Origin: Planctomycetota bacterium
GTDB taxonomy: Bacteria > Planctomycetota > Planctomycetia > Pirellulales > Lacipirellulaceae
Assembly (NCBI GenBank): GCA_029259915.1
Contig: JAJDED010000025.1
Coordinates: 1 to 64,000, forward strand
Direction of reading: 5' to 3'
Length of the DNA stretch: 64,000 nucleotides
Part shown: in pieces, positions 35,102 to 43,958 of the stretch
Layout of the letters: each line of letters starts with the position of its first letter
Position numbering within the stretch: the first letter of the stretch is position 1
Program-made: the position numbers and the translations under genes
Notes under the pieces: model-generated
Told to the model about the DNA's origin: nothing
Seen by the model: the letters and a program-made list of their open reading frames with translations, nothing else
The model's database searches: none

Positions 35102-35524
35102 ATGCTTGGATACGACCGAGCCGGGCGCGTAACACCTATTGACGACAGAACATGCCATGAAAAAGAAAAAGTGGGCGATACAAGACTCGAACGATCCTCC
35201 CATTCCTCGGTAAAAACGGACGTTTCTGCAACAAGGCGCGCAAAATCCGACGTAACTGACGCTGAATTGCAGCTCCTGGCTGCTGAACTTTCCTCGGCTC
35301 TGAGTACGGCCATGCGGCTGCGATTGGCCGAACTGTTAGAAACATGCATTTCGAAACCGAGGAGGGGGCAACCCGTGCGAGTTATTGACGATCCGAAAGA
35401 GCCAGTCACATGTGCGTACACCTGTCCGTGCACCCGGCCATCTGGGAGAAGATTATGGTCGGTGATCTCGGCCGAAATCAGCACACAACGACCTTTCGCA
35501 AATCTTGTCAACAAAGCTAGTTAG
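35102..35524 (+). CDS. Hypothetical ORF spanning a tRNA-Val fragment
   Basis: A 140-residue open frame. Codons 24-30 are contributed by the 23-bp tRNA-Val 3' copy at 35170-35192. The part after it (ELQLLAAELSSALSTAMRLR, then a Cys-containing tail) is protein-like. A competing minus-strand frame covers 35026-35514. The ORF could be the remnant of a gene disturbed by island integration. No family was recognised and expression is doubtful. Confidence 0.3.
   Translation: MLGYDRAGRVTPIDDRTCHEKEKVGDTRLERSSHSSVKTDVSATRRAKSDVTDAELQLLAAELSSALSTAMRLRLAELLETCISKPRRGQPVRVIDDPKEPVTCAYTCPCTRPSGRRLWSVISAEISTQRPFANLVNKAS
35170..35192 (+). repeat. Left attachment-site candidate: 23-bp copy of tRNA-Val 3' end
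   Basis: Twenty-three bases, from AGTGGGCGATAC to CTCGAAC, are identical to 58667-58689, which is the T-loop, T-stem, acceptor 3' strand and discriminator of tRNA-Val plus two flanking bases. The rest of the tRNA is absent. Same orientation as the intact gene, as expected for the distal att site of an element integrated at the tRNA 3' end. Confidence 0.75.
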
Positions 35525-35606
35525 TACTCGGCTGAGCTTTTTACCTCGCGGGATAGAAGTGGTAGTCGAACTGTACGGGATAGTCGCTGACGATTGCCAG
35601 TATGGA

Positions 35607-36398
35607 TTAGCTGATCAACTCGCATCCTTCGCAGGCTTCTGGACGCTCTAACGGGCTCGGCTCGGTATGCTGCGCTGTGGACTCGACGCCGAGCAATGCT
35701 CGTTCGGCAGGGATGAGCGCTGCGAGGAATACGCCGGCTTGGTCATAGAAGCCGCCTGGGTCTTCGTGGGAAAGCAGCCTAGCGAAGGCGGGTGCCCACC
35801 ACGAGAGATGCTCGCGCAGGAATCTCGCTTGCGCTTCGCGGCAGACTTCCAATCGCTGTTGGCGAATGGCCGCGTCACAGGAGTAGGCCTGTCGTTCCAA
35901 GCCGAGGAGAAATGCCATAAACTCCAGCTCCTGCACGATGTGGTCCGGACGTTCTGGGTGTGTTGTGGACGTAGTCAGGCCAAATGCACGATAAAAACCG
36001 CTAACGTCGGCTAACGTGTTGCTACGCTGAAACGCGTACTTGCTGTTGATGTACTCCGTTTCATACGGTGGGCATGCATTCGAGACCAGCAGCCCGAAAG
36101 TGTTCTCGAACTCTTCATTCAACTTGTCACGAGTATGGGGAAGACGATTTAGCACCGGATCTGGATCGAGTTTGGAAAGCGGGTGTTCGCCAGGCCCCAG
36201 CTTTCTCAGTGTGGCCTCGGGTAAGTCGCGAATAAGGTTCGCTGCTTCGGATAAGAGCGCATCTTCACGCAGTGCGTCGAGTTGTTCCCAACCACCGGCC
36301 TTGGGATCAAGCAGCGTCAAGGCCGCGAAGCGATAGAGCGTCTGACGAGCCATAAGAACGGCTGGATCACAACCAATCTCATCCGTAGTTTCAGTCAT
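35607..36398 (-). CDS. TorD-family molybdoenzyme maturation chaperone
   Basis: A cytosolic chaperone of about 263 residues for a type II DMSO-reductase-family alpha subunit. It should bind the Tat signal and apo-enzyme until cofactor insertion. Visible family features are FENTFGLLVSNACPPYETEY in the middle and the helical ERPDHIVQELEFMAFLL. The C-terminus CEGCELIS contains a CxxC. The start MTETTDEIGCDPA at 36398 was chosen; in-frame upstream starts would overlap the beta-subunit stop. It is the last gene of the molybdoenzyme operon, directly after the beta subunit. Confidence 0.9.
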   Translation of the reverse strand: MTETTDEIGCDPAVLMARQTLYRFAALTLLDPKAGGWEQLDALREDALLSEAANLIRDLPEATLRKLGPGEHPLSKLDPDPVLNRLPHTRDKLNEEFENTFGLLVSNACPPYETEYINSKYAFQRSNTLADVSGFYRAFGLTTSTTHPERPDHIVQELEFMAFLLGLERQAYSCDAAIRQQRLEVCREAQARFLREHLSWWAPAFARLLSHEDPGGFYDQAGVFLAALIPAERALLGVESTAQHTEPSPLERPEACEGCELIS

Positions 36399-36466
36399 AG
36401 TGAATCTCTTTGCTAAAAAGCGATCTGACAGTTTACTCATTCCGAAGGTGGCGGCCTTCGATTTGA

Positions 36467-37771
36467 TCAAATCGAGTTTACGTGCATGTCTGCTGGCCGC
36501 TCAAAAGTCGGTTCTTCGACGGTAACGCGGACAACCTCTTCGCCAAGTTTGTTGAAGCCAAGGACTGTGTCGTTGAACAATTCCTGCGTCTTACTGGAAC
36601 CATCGGGCATGGTCACTTCGATTTCGCCGACCTTAGGGCCTTCTTCTATTTCGAAGCGAAAGACGATTTGTTGATTCGCGCGAAATAGCTGCAAAACTGC
36701 CAGCAGTTCCCGGTCGGGACAACTGTATTGTTCGATGGCATGGTCGACGCCTGGTCCAAACATTTGCACCAAATAACTGCGTGGCACCCAACGCGGTGGA
36801 ATGTAGAACCCATTGGGCTCGGTACCGAACTGTGGGTAGAGTGGCAAAGCGATCTGCCGCTGGCGGATTAAATAGTAAAGTGGATTCTGCGGGTCTTCGG
36901 TCCAAGTTCCGTCTTCTTCAATGCTCAATAAACCTTGCAGGCGAATCTTGCCAACGCAGGCGGCCATGCATCGTGTTTCCGCTGGAGCACCCGTCGGGCT
37001 GACAGTCTTGTCCTTGCCTTCCAATCGTGGGAAACAACCGATGCACTTTTCGGTCGTCCTCGTTGTGGGCCGATACATCGCCTTCTTGTAGGGGCAGCCT
37101 TCGACGCACTTGCGGTAACCGCGACAACGGCCCTGATCGACTAACACGACGCCGTCTTCCGGCCGCTTGTAGATCGCGTTACGCGGGCACGAGGCGAGAC
37201 AACCTGGGTAAGTGCAGTGATTGCAGATGCGTGCCAGATGGAAGAACCAAACCTTGTGTTCCGGCAATTGAGCTTCACCGCCGTAGTCGTCTTTTCCTTT
37301 TGTCTTGAATTGGTCACCGGTTGCCGTATCCTCGTGGATGTTGGGCGCGCGCCACTGATCGTCGGTGGGAAGATAGCCTAGCGCCTGCTGGGCGCCAAAG
37401 TCAGGGCGCGGCTTCTGGTTGGCGGCGTCAAAAATCGTGAGGCCGTCGAAGACGCCATAGGGTTTCTTTTCTGTTTCTTTGTTGCGTGCGTCCCAGACCT
37501 GTCCGCTGGGATTGGCCTCCTCCAACATCGCGAGCAGCTTCGCGTCCCAGTGCTGCGGATAGCCGCCGTAGGGCTTCGTCTCTACATTGTTCCACCACAT
37601 CAATTCCTGGCCTTTGGAAAAAGTCCAGGTGCTTTTGCAGGCCATCGTGCAGGTTTGGCAGCCGATGCAGCGGTTGGGATTGAAGACGAACGCAAACTGC
37701 GTCTGCGGATGGCGCTCCTCGTGGGGGTAGCTCATCTCGCGACCGATTTGCCAGTTGTAAACGGTAGGCAT
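36467..37771 (-). CDS. nxrB: Iron-sulfur beta subunit, nitrite oxidoreductase/nitrate reductase-like (NxrB/NarH type)
   Basis: A 434-residue electron-transfer subunit with four Fe-S cluster motifs. They are CIGCQTCTMAC (Cys35-45), CNHCTYPGCLASCP, CRGYRKCVEGCP (Tyr replaces one Cys, the position that is Trp in NarH and binds a [3Fe-4S] cluster) and CIGC with later RCMAAC. Long stretches (STWTFSKGQELMWWNNVETK, KRPEDGVVLVDQGRCRG, FGTEPNGFYIPPRWVPR) agree, as recalled, with NxrB of Nitrospira and anammox bacteria. It lacks its own signal, so it is presumably exported with the Tat alpha subunit. GGAGG lies 8 bases before the start. Confidence 0.88.
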   Translation of the reverse strand: MPTVYNWQIGREMSYPHEERHPQTQFAFVFNPNRCIGCQTCTMACKSTWTFSKGQELMWWNNVETKPYGGYPQHWDAKLLAMLEEANPSGQVWDARNKETEKKPYGVFDGLTIFDAANQKPRPDFGAQQALGYLPTDDQWRAPNIHEDTATGDQFKTKGKDDYGGEAQLPEHKVWFFHLARICNHCTYPGCLASCPRNAIYKRPEDGVVLVDQGRCRGYRKCVEGCPYKKAMYRPTTRTTEKCIGCFPRLEGKDKTVSPTGAPAETRCMAACVGKIRLQGLLSIEEDGTWTEDPQNPLYYLIRQRQIALPLYPQFGTEPNGFYIPPRWVPRSYLVQMFGPGVDHAIEQYSCPDRELLAVLQLFRANQQIVFRFEIEEGPKVGEIEVTMPDGSSKTQELFNDTVLGFNKLGEEVVRVTVEEPTFERPADMHVNSI

Positions 37772-37814
37772 TGCGAAGCCCTCCTTCGTGGGCCAAGTTT
37801 TATCTCACCAGGTG

Positions 37815-38165
37815 TTATTCCAGCATTTCGATTTGCACTAAACGCTCCGAAGTCGGTACTGTTTCCTTCGTTGTCACACGGATGACTCCACACCGGGCCA
37901 AAATTTGCCCGATTTGTGACGTCAACTTTTCCTCACCAAAGAACTGCAACAGACCGTGAAATGCCTGATAATTGGGATCACGGGCTAACTGCAAGATTTC
38001 TTCGGCTCCCCATCCAATACGAGCGTACTCTTCGACCAACAGCCGTAGCATCAGGTTGGGATCGCCTGGCACTTCAAAGCCATGCATTTGCATAGGGTCG
38101 TCGGGCAAAATCTCCCGTGTCGCCGGATGCACCTTGGCAGTCGCGTGAGAGTTCTCATCGGACAT
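37815..38165 (-). CDS. Conserved-looking 116-residue protein of the molybdoenzyme operon
   Basis: A small soluble protein, not recognised. It starts MSDENSHATAKVHPATREIL behind AAGGGA and has two helical blocks: PNLMLRLLVEEYARIGWGAEEI and FGEEKLTSQIGQILARCGVI. No signal peptide, cofactor motif or membrane span is seen. It lies between the alpha and beta subunit genes, 50 bp from alpha and 43 bp from beta, where an assembly factor, small structural subunit or regulator could be encoded. The codon usage matches its neighbours. Confidence 0.8.
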   Translation of the reverse strand: MSDENSHATAKVHPATREILPDDPMQMHGFEVPGDPNLMLRLLVEEYARIGWGAEEILQLARDPNYQAFHGLLQFFGEEKLTSQIGQILARCGVIRVTTKETVPTSERLVQIEMLE

Positions 38166-38215
38166 GTCTGTTTCCCTTCAATTTTGGTTGTTATCAAGGG
38201 CCAGCAGTCGAGCGA

Positions 38216-41200
38216 TTATGATTTCACCGTCACGTATCCGCCGACCAGATACTGATCGTTCTGGGGCGAGTCCGAACCTGGGCTGTAGCCGGATTCGGCC
38301 GGCTTCCACAAACCGACCCCGCCAATGCCGCCATCTTCCGCTTTCGTGATGCGGATCAACGTTTCCTTCGGTACCGTGTTGATTGCATGGTTGTCGACGT
38401 CGAAACCAAAAGTGAAACCCATTGCGCCCGTTTTTTTGTGGAACAGCGTATCGGTCTGGTGCATCGGCATCATCCAGTTTCGCGTGATGCTTTGGTGCGA
38501 GCCATAGCGGTAGCTGGCCTGGTAGCCGGTCTCAGCGACCAACGCCCGGCCATCCGGACGTGTTTCGTGTGCTTTGACCGACCGCTCGCTGGCAATCCAA
38601 CCGGTGTGTTTCATAATTGTGAAGTTGTACGGCAAGCCCGGATTAAACTTCACGCGGACCATGCAACGAAATGCCTTATGCCGCGGACCATCGTCATCCT
38701 TCCACCCAATATAAGGACGATCGAGTTCATTGGCATCAACCCACACATAGTCGCCTTCATTCAATCCCTGATCGCGAGCGGCTTGCGGGTTGATTTGAAT
38801 CTGGCGATCAGCCACGCCTGGCGCCCGCTTGTCGGTGCGGTGTGGATCGCCAAAGTTATCGCTCCAGATCCAATGCCAATCGACGGTCGACCACGAAGAG
38901 TGGGTCGTATGGCGGCTCTTGGGTGTGCAACAAAAAAACGAGTAACCTTGCGACCACAACGGGTTTACCGTCTTCTGCACTTCGTCCCATGGCATCTTTA
39001 CGTTGCGAACTTGTCGTAAGTCGGCGTCGAGCGTGTCGTGTGCAATGCCATAATCCACCGGACGTATGAACGGGCTCGTCGAGACGATCACGTTCGGCAA
39101 ATAGGGCGTGGCCTCGACACCTTCGCGATGCACACAAAGATTTTCGCCATACTCGATAGCTTCGGGGATGTCGCAGTAGCTGTGCAGTCTACCGCTATCC
39201 GTATAAAACGGAATCGAATCGTGAATCTGCTCCCAAAACGGAACTCGGGGATACGTGCGGAACAACATCAGCCCCGCACCCGGCTCGCCGCCGTACTCGC
39301 CCGCGATAAATTTGTCGACGTCGTAAGGCCCGTCCTTGCCACGCGTGGTAGTGCTGTTGTCGAAGACGCGTTGAAGATAAATCTTGGCTTTGCCTTCGGT
39401 GACAAATTTGAAGTAGTCGGAAAATCGTTTGTCGCCAGTCTTGGCTGCCAGCGCGTCGGCAACTTTGGCGAAGACCATGCCGTCGTCCACGGTGTCGTGA
39501 ACCGGCCTGATTCCCCCTTTCCAGATCTGAAGAAATGGATTCGAGCAAGAACCGCCGCATTCGTAGTCCTCGATTTCGACCCACGAATTGACCGGCAGCA
39601 CAACGTCGGAATACTCCGCGCTGCCAGTCCATTCGATCTGCTGATCGACGATCATGTCCACCTTAGGCAGCACATTGGCGATAATGTTGTAGACCCATTT
39701 CGCCTGGTTCAAGAAATTCGCGTTGTTGTACCACACGACCTTCGTCGGCGTAGGCATGTGAGATTCGCCGGTAAAGCATCGCTTGTCGCCGTTGGGAAGG
39801 TCCACGGTGAGCGTCTTTTCCCCACTCGCCCAATACGAGGGGTCTTCGACGTCGGTCGTGTGCCGAAGGTCGGCACGGGTAATGCGCGCATTTTCGTCGA
39901 GTACGGGAGCGAATGGGTCTTCATGCGTGTAGCTGCCGACGCCGGGACCACTCCACGACGATGCCTGGAGCAGCGCACCCTTATAGTTGCCTGCCCACGT
40001 GAACGAGCCCGCTCCGTGTTTGCCGATATTGCCTGTAAGCAGCAACGGAAGATACGTCGCACGATTGTGCAGCGTCGCGTGGAAATAGTGATTCACGCCC
40101 TCGCCAATGTGAATTGCTACGGGGTGCCCCGCCTCGGTCGTCTGCCAAATATCTTCAGCCAAACGTCGAACCAAGTGGGCTGGTGCGCCCGAGATCTCTT
40201 CCACTGTTTTCTCATCGTAATCCGCCAGATGCCGCTTGTACATTTCCATGACCGGCATCACTTCGGCTTCGCTGCCATCGGCAAGCTTGACTCGAAACGT
40301 GCCTTCGAGCGCCGCATTGATATTTGCATGGTTGCCCACATCGTCGCGGCTGATAAAGGCAACTCGGTTCGTATCGTTGTCCCAAACGCAGAAGTCGCCG
40401 ATCTTCGCCCGCTGTGCATCGGTCAAACCTTGTATTTTATAAGACGGTCCGCCGCTAATGTCTTGAGGTTGATAGTCCGCCTGAATATCCTCCGGTCGCA
40501 AACGCCGCAGGTTGTCGGTTCGTACCAGCAGGGGGAAATCGGTGAAACGTCGGCAAAAGTCTGGCTTGTACCAGTCGTTGTCGAGCATGATTTTCGTCAC
40601 GCCCAACAGCACGGACAGATCCGACAGCCCCGGTCGTACGCTGATCCAGTAATCTGATTTCGTAGCCGGGCAATTGTATTCGGGCGCGATGTCGACTAGT
40701 TTCGCACCGCGCTCCATGCACTCGTTCAGCCAGTGCGATTCGGGCATCTTATTTTCAATGAGATTCTTGCCGATCTGGATGACCAGCTTGCAGAACCGCA
40801 TGTCGTTGAAGTCCATATCAGCCGTTTGCAAACCGTGAACGAACGGGTGGCCCGGGGCTTGATCGCCGCGCCAAGTGTACTCGTTCCAGTCGCGTGCCCC
40901 GCGTGCTTCTTCCGGCGGTACATTGCGAATGTGGTGGTCCAACAAACCGAGCACATTGGCAAAGCGGTAGATGCCAAACTTGCCTACTACGCCGTGAATG
41001 GGGAGATTGGAGCCGATCTTGACGACGCGCGTGCCAGCCCCTTCCACCTTGTCGATCATCCGCTGTTCGTAGCCATCCTTCTTCAGACGCGCTGCGCCTT
41101 CGTCGCCGCTATACGTCCCAGAGATAGCGTGCAATGCTTCGGCAACGTATTTCGACGCTTCGTCCCACGACATTCGCACATAGCTGTCGTTGCCTCGGTC

Positions 41201-41683
41201 GTCGAACTTGTATTTCGTACGCAGTGCCGGATTGTCCGATAGCGACGGGCAACCGTCGTCGACCCATTGTTTCCACCCCCGACGAAGCACGGGCCCCTTG
41301 AGTCGATAGGGTCCGTAAACCCGCCGCTGCATCGTGAATCCTTTCGGACAGCCGCGTGGGTTCCAGGCTTTGGTGGCCCGGTTGCCATACAAGTCGCCGC
41401 AGCGGTCGTGGTCGTAATTCTGCTCGCTACGGATCATGACGCCATTACGCACAAATGCGCGAAGCCGGCACATATGCGTGTCATTCGGGGCACAAACCCA
41501 GGTAAACGTGTCGTCGTAGCGATATTGGTCGAGGCAAACCTTTTCCCAACCGCGATTCGGGTAGGCTCCCAGGGGATTGTCGATGCTCACCGGTGCAAAA
41601 GCCCAGGCTTGCGCTCCTGCGGCCAACAGCGATCCACCGCTAGCGGCGCACGTTTCTAGGAAATGTCGGCGTGAAACATTCAT
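38216..41683 (-). CDS. nxrA: Molybdopterin alpha subunit, nitrite oxidoreductase/nitrate reductase-like (type II DMSO reductase family)
   Basis: Catalytic subunit of 1155 residues, close in length to anammox and Nitrospira NxrA as recalled. A Tat signal (MNVSRRHFLETCAASGGSLL) shows export to the periplasm. An N-terminal Fe-S-binding region follows (CAPNDTHMC, then RCGDLYGNRATKAWNPRGCP). Mo-bis-MGD family segments include VIQIGKNLIENKMPESHWLN and GEGVNHYFHATLHNRATYLP. AAAGGAG lies 7 bases before ATG 41683; an upstream frame extension is not signal-like. Likely reaction: nitrite oxidation or nitrate reduction; chlorate or selenate cannot be excluded. Expected to pair with the beta and cytochrome-gamma subunits. 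Confidence 0.88.
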   Translation of the reverse strand: MNVSRRHFLETCAASGGSLLAAGAQAWAFAPVSIDNPLGAYPNRGWEKVCLDQYRYDDTFTWVCAPNDTHMCRLRAFVRNGVMIRSEQNYDHDRCGDLYGNRATKAWNPRGCPKGFTMQRRVYGPYRLKGPVLRRGWKQWVDDGCPSLSDNPALRTKYKFDDRGNDSYVRMSWDEASKYVAEALHAISGTYSGDEGAARLKKDGYEQRMIDKVEGAGTRVVKIGSNLPIHGVVGKFGIYRFANVLGLLDHHIRNVPPEEARGARDWNEYTWRGDQAPGHPFVHGLQTADMDFNDMRFCKLVIQIGKNLIENKMPESHWLNECMERGAKLVDIAPEYNCPATKSDYWISVRPGLSDLSVLLGVTKIMLDNDWYKPDFCRRFTDFPLLVRTDNLRRLRPEDIQADYQPQDISGGPSYKIQGLTDAQRAKIGDFCVWDNDTNRVAFISRDDVGNHANINAALEGTFRVKLADGSEAEVMPVMEMYKRHLADYDEKTVEEISGAPAHLVRRLAEDIWQTTEAGHPVAIHIGEGVNHYFHATLHNRATYLPLLLTGNIGKHGAGSFTWAGNYKGALLQASSWSGPGVGSYTHEDPFAPVLDENARITRADLRHTTDVEDPSYWASGEKTLTVDLPNGDKRCFTGESHMPTPTKVVWYNNANFLNQAKWVYNIIANVLPKVDMIVDQQIEWTGSAEYSDVVLPVNSWVEIEDYECGGSCSNPFLQIWKGGIRPVHDTVDDGMVFAKVADALAAKTGDKRFSDYFKFVTEGKAKIYLQRVFDNSTTTRGKDGPYDVDKFIAGEYGGEPGAGLMLFRTYPRVPFWEQIHDSIPFYTDSGRLHSYCDIPEAIEYGENLCVHREGVEATPYLPNVIVSTSPFIRPVDYGIAHDTLDADLRQVRNVKMPWDEVQKTVNPLWSQGYSFFCCTPKSRHTTHSSWSTVDWHWIWSDNFGDPHRTDKRAPGVADRQIQINPQAARDQGLNEGDYVWVDANELDRPYIGWKDDDGPRHKAFRCMVRVKFNPGLPYNFTIMKHTGWIASERSVKAHETRPDGRALVAETGYQASYRYGSHQSITRNWMMPMHQTDTLFHKKTGAMGFTFGFDVDNHAINTVPKETLIRITKAEDGGIGGVGLWKPAESGYSPGSDSPQNDQYLVGGYVTVKS

Positions 41684-41753
41684 TAATTCGCTCCTTTGGT
41701 AGCCATCGTATCCAGCGCGGTGAAGCAAAAAAACTGACGCGTTTCTCCTGCGG

Positions 41754-43415
41754 TTACTTCTCCAACTCAAGATCCTGCCATATCGTGATTAACTTCTGGC
41801 CATCGCGGTCCTGGTGCGAACCGTTCCAGATCGCGAATGCGACCGACGCTTTCTCACCCGGCCCCAACGAGACGCCTTCATCGGGCGTATCGACTGACAG
41901 CGCCCGCTGCATCACGACCGTCCAACGCCCCTCTTTCCATTGCCCCATGGCCGTGACAAGTTGGCTTTTGGGAATGCGGAAGGTGACGCTACCGGGTCCA
42001 CCGACACCCAAGTCGGAACCACCAGAGATCGATCGACCCGGGACGATCTGATTCTTTGCAGCTAAGGCGGGTAAGCTGATGCTGGGCTGCTCATCCCGTA
42101 AGGTTCCTTTGCGGTGATATTCTGCCGTTGCAACAAGGTTCTCGCTGAATGGATAGATGTCAGCCACGATATTAGGGTATTGATCTTCGACATCGATTGA
42201 TGTCTGCCGATCCGCATCCCAGAACCAGACGTCCACCGACTGGTCCACACTCCCCATGCCAAGGAACGGTTCCGCGTTGCCGCGAACCAATTCCATCGCC
42301 ACGGCGTCCTCGAACGACTCGCTTCGGGTCGCATGCTTGTCTTCAGACCCATCTTTCCAAGTTATTCGTATAGCGATCGATTTGCCGTCATGGATGGCCT
42401 GTATTTGGAGGTTGGGATCCGCGTCATTGCGCCACCAAAGCGGCATGATCTTCAGGTTGACCTGCGCAATTTCCGACCAGGCATTCGAATCGAAGGGCTC
42501 AGGGATCGCGTTGACGGCTCTTACGAAGATTTTTGCGCGCTTCATGATTGCAGCCAATCGCATGTCTTCGCTGGAGAGTGAACGAATAAAATGCACTAGG
42601 TCGACAACTTCTTCCGGCTTCAACGCGCTCGAACCAGGCATCGGCGTGCCGGGCATCCCATAAGCAACTCGGCGAAACAGAGACGCTCCGTCGTGACCAC
42701 CCTTAAAGATGCCTAGCGTGAAGTCGCGCGGACTTGTAGGAAATCCCTCACCGTCCACCATCTTCTCCACGCCATCGCCCCGTCCTTCTTTTCCGTGACA
42801 AGAGTGACAACTCTGTTTGAAATAGACATCGCGACCACGAGCAATGGACTCCGTATCGGGCGACTCGATCACGGGCACACTGCGGCTCTCGCCAGGAGTC
42901 GTGAATCGCTGTACGTAGTCGTCGATATCTGCCTGAACCTCTTCTTCAGCGATTTCCTCTTCCGTCAGTTCTTCCTCTTCCCGGAGATAAGCCACAAAGG
43001 ATTCACGAGCGCCTTCTTTTCTCATCAGAAGTACCTCGTCGACAAGCGCATCGCGCTCCGCTTGCCCGAGGTGCTCCCAAGGTGGCATCGAGGAACCGGG
43101 CATGCCGCGAAGCAGCACGGCGTGCAAGTCCTCGCGAGTCGGGACATTGTTTGAAGTGCTCACCAGCCGAAACCGTCCGGCACGGAAATCCCGAGGCTTG
43201 GGAAACAAGAATGCCGCCGCAATTCCTTTGCTGTCGCCATTCTGGCCATGACAAGCGGCACAATGGAGGGCATAGAGCTCTTTCCCCGAGGGCGGAGATG
43301 CCGCAGAAGCACGCTGACAGCCCATCAAGCTAAGGGAGATAATCATACTGACAACTGTCAGAGAAGCCGTCGCTCTTACAGGCACATTGATCTGATGTTT
43401 CTCTCCGCGTCTCAT
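41754..43415 (-). CDS. Di-haem cytochrome c fused to haem-b gamma-type domain
   Basis: A periplasmic electron-transfer subunit of 553 residues starting MRRGEKHQ at 43415 behind AAAGGGAG. A lipobox-like LSLMGC (Cys33) is followed by cytochrome c domain 1 (CAACH at 52-56) and domain 2 (SCHSCHGKEG near 203). A strongly acidic linker (EEEELTEEEIAEEEVQA) separates them. Residues about 290-553 form an ethylbenzene-dehydrogenase-type (DMSO reductase gamma) haem-b domain (IQAIHDGKSIAIRITWKDGS). It probably accepts electrons from the beta subunit and passes them to soluble cytochrome or a terminal oxidase, since no quinone-reactive membrane subunit is present. Confidence 0.88.
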   Translation of the reverse strand: MRRGEKHQINVPVRATASLTVVSMIISLSLMGCQRASAASPPSGKELYALHCAACHGQNGDSKGIAAAFLFPKPRDFRAGRFRLVSTSNNVPTREDLHAVLLRGMPGSSMPPWEHLGQAERDALVDEVLLMRKEGARESFVAYLREEEELTEEEIAEEEVQADIDDYVQRFTTPGESRSVPVIESPDTESIARGRDVYFKQSCHSCHGKEGRGDGVEKMVDGEGFPTSPRDFTLGIFKGGHDGASLFRRVAYGMPGTPMPGSSALKPEEVVDLVHFIRSLSSEDMRLAAIMKRAKIFVRAVNAIPEPFDSNAWSEIAQVNLKIMPLWWRNDADPNLQIQAIHDGKSIAIRITWKDGSEDKHATRSESFEDAVAMELVRGNAEPFLGMGSVDQSVDVWFWDADRQTSIDVEDQYPNIVADIYPFSENLVATAEYHRKGTLRDEQPSISLPALAAKNQIVPGRSISGGSDLGVGGPGSVTFRIPKSQLVTAMGQWKEGRWTVVMQRALSVDTPDEGVSLGPGEKASVAFAIWNGSHQDRDGQKLITIWQDLELEK

Positions 43416-43493
43416 GGCTCGCGCTCCCTTTCTCACGCCGTTAGGCGCTGCGAACGATCCTCACTGCACATGTTTCATGAAGTGACGAAGCAA

Positions 43494-43958
43494 CTATCTT
43501 GCCAGTTGCTTCGTCTTTCGCTTCCTTTTCTTCTTTGTCCCAGCCGGACATTCCTTGGATGAAAATACGTTCAGCTTCGTCTGTTTGAGGAACGAGTCGA
43601 ATTGCTCATCAAACTGTACATAAGTATCATGGAGCGGGCAGGGATCTTTGTTGCCGCACCACTCTGGTCCGAAAGGACAAACGATTCGGTTTTCCATTCG
43701 CTCAAAAACCGACACGATATCGAACAGCGATATCTTTCCTGGCGCGAGGGCAAGACGATAGCCGCCTCCAGGACCTCGCTCACCCACAACCAACCCCGCC
43801 TGCGAGAGCATGGTCAATAGCTTGGCGACGAGTGTCTGTGCCAGATGTCGATCGCGGGCGATGTCGATCGAAGAAAGCAGGTGTTTTTCTGCGTAGGCCT
43901 CTGCCAGTCGGCTCATGGCCGCGATCGCATTCTGTGCAGTTTTGCCGTAAGGGGTCAT
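43494..43958 (-). CDS. Rrf2-family transcriptional regulator with Cys triad
   Basis: A 154-residue regulator. An N-terminal winged helix (KHLLSSIDIARDRHLAQTLV, LSQAGLVVGERGPGGGYRLA) matches Rrf2 proteins such as IscR and NsrR. The Cys triad CPFGPEWCGNKDPC (C-x6-C-x5-C) is where these proteins bind an Fe-S cluster that senses NO, redox or iron. The C-terminus is a basic tail (KKKRKRKTKQ). GGAAG precedes the start. It is the first gene on the minus strand before the cytochrome/alpha/beta genes, 78 bp upstream, so it is probably their redox- or NO-responsive regulator. Confidence 0.9.
   Translation of the reverse strand: MTPYGKTAQNAIAAMSRLAEAYAEKHLLSSIDIARDRHLAQTLVAKLLTMLSQAGLVVGERGPGGGYRLALAPGKISLFDIVSVFERMENRIVCPFGPEWCGNKDPCPLHDTYVQFDEQFDSFLKQTKLNVFSSKECPAGTKKKRKRKTKQLAR

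Noticed and set aside
35026-35514. Minus-strand open frame of 162 codons over the left repeat
   Set aside because: Ser-rich, no recognised motif, and competing with a more protein-like plus-strand frame; neither is secure.
39038-40657. Long plus-strand open frame (539 codons) inside the alpha subunit gene
   Set aside because: It is antisense to a clearly recognised molybdoenzyme gene, with no family-like motifs; high-GC shadow frame.
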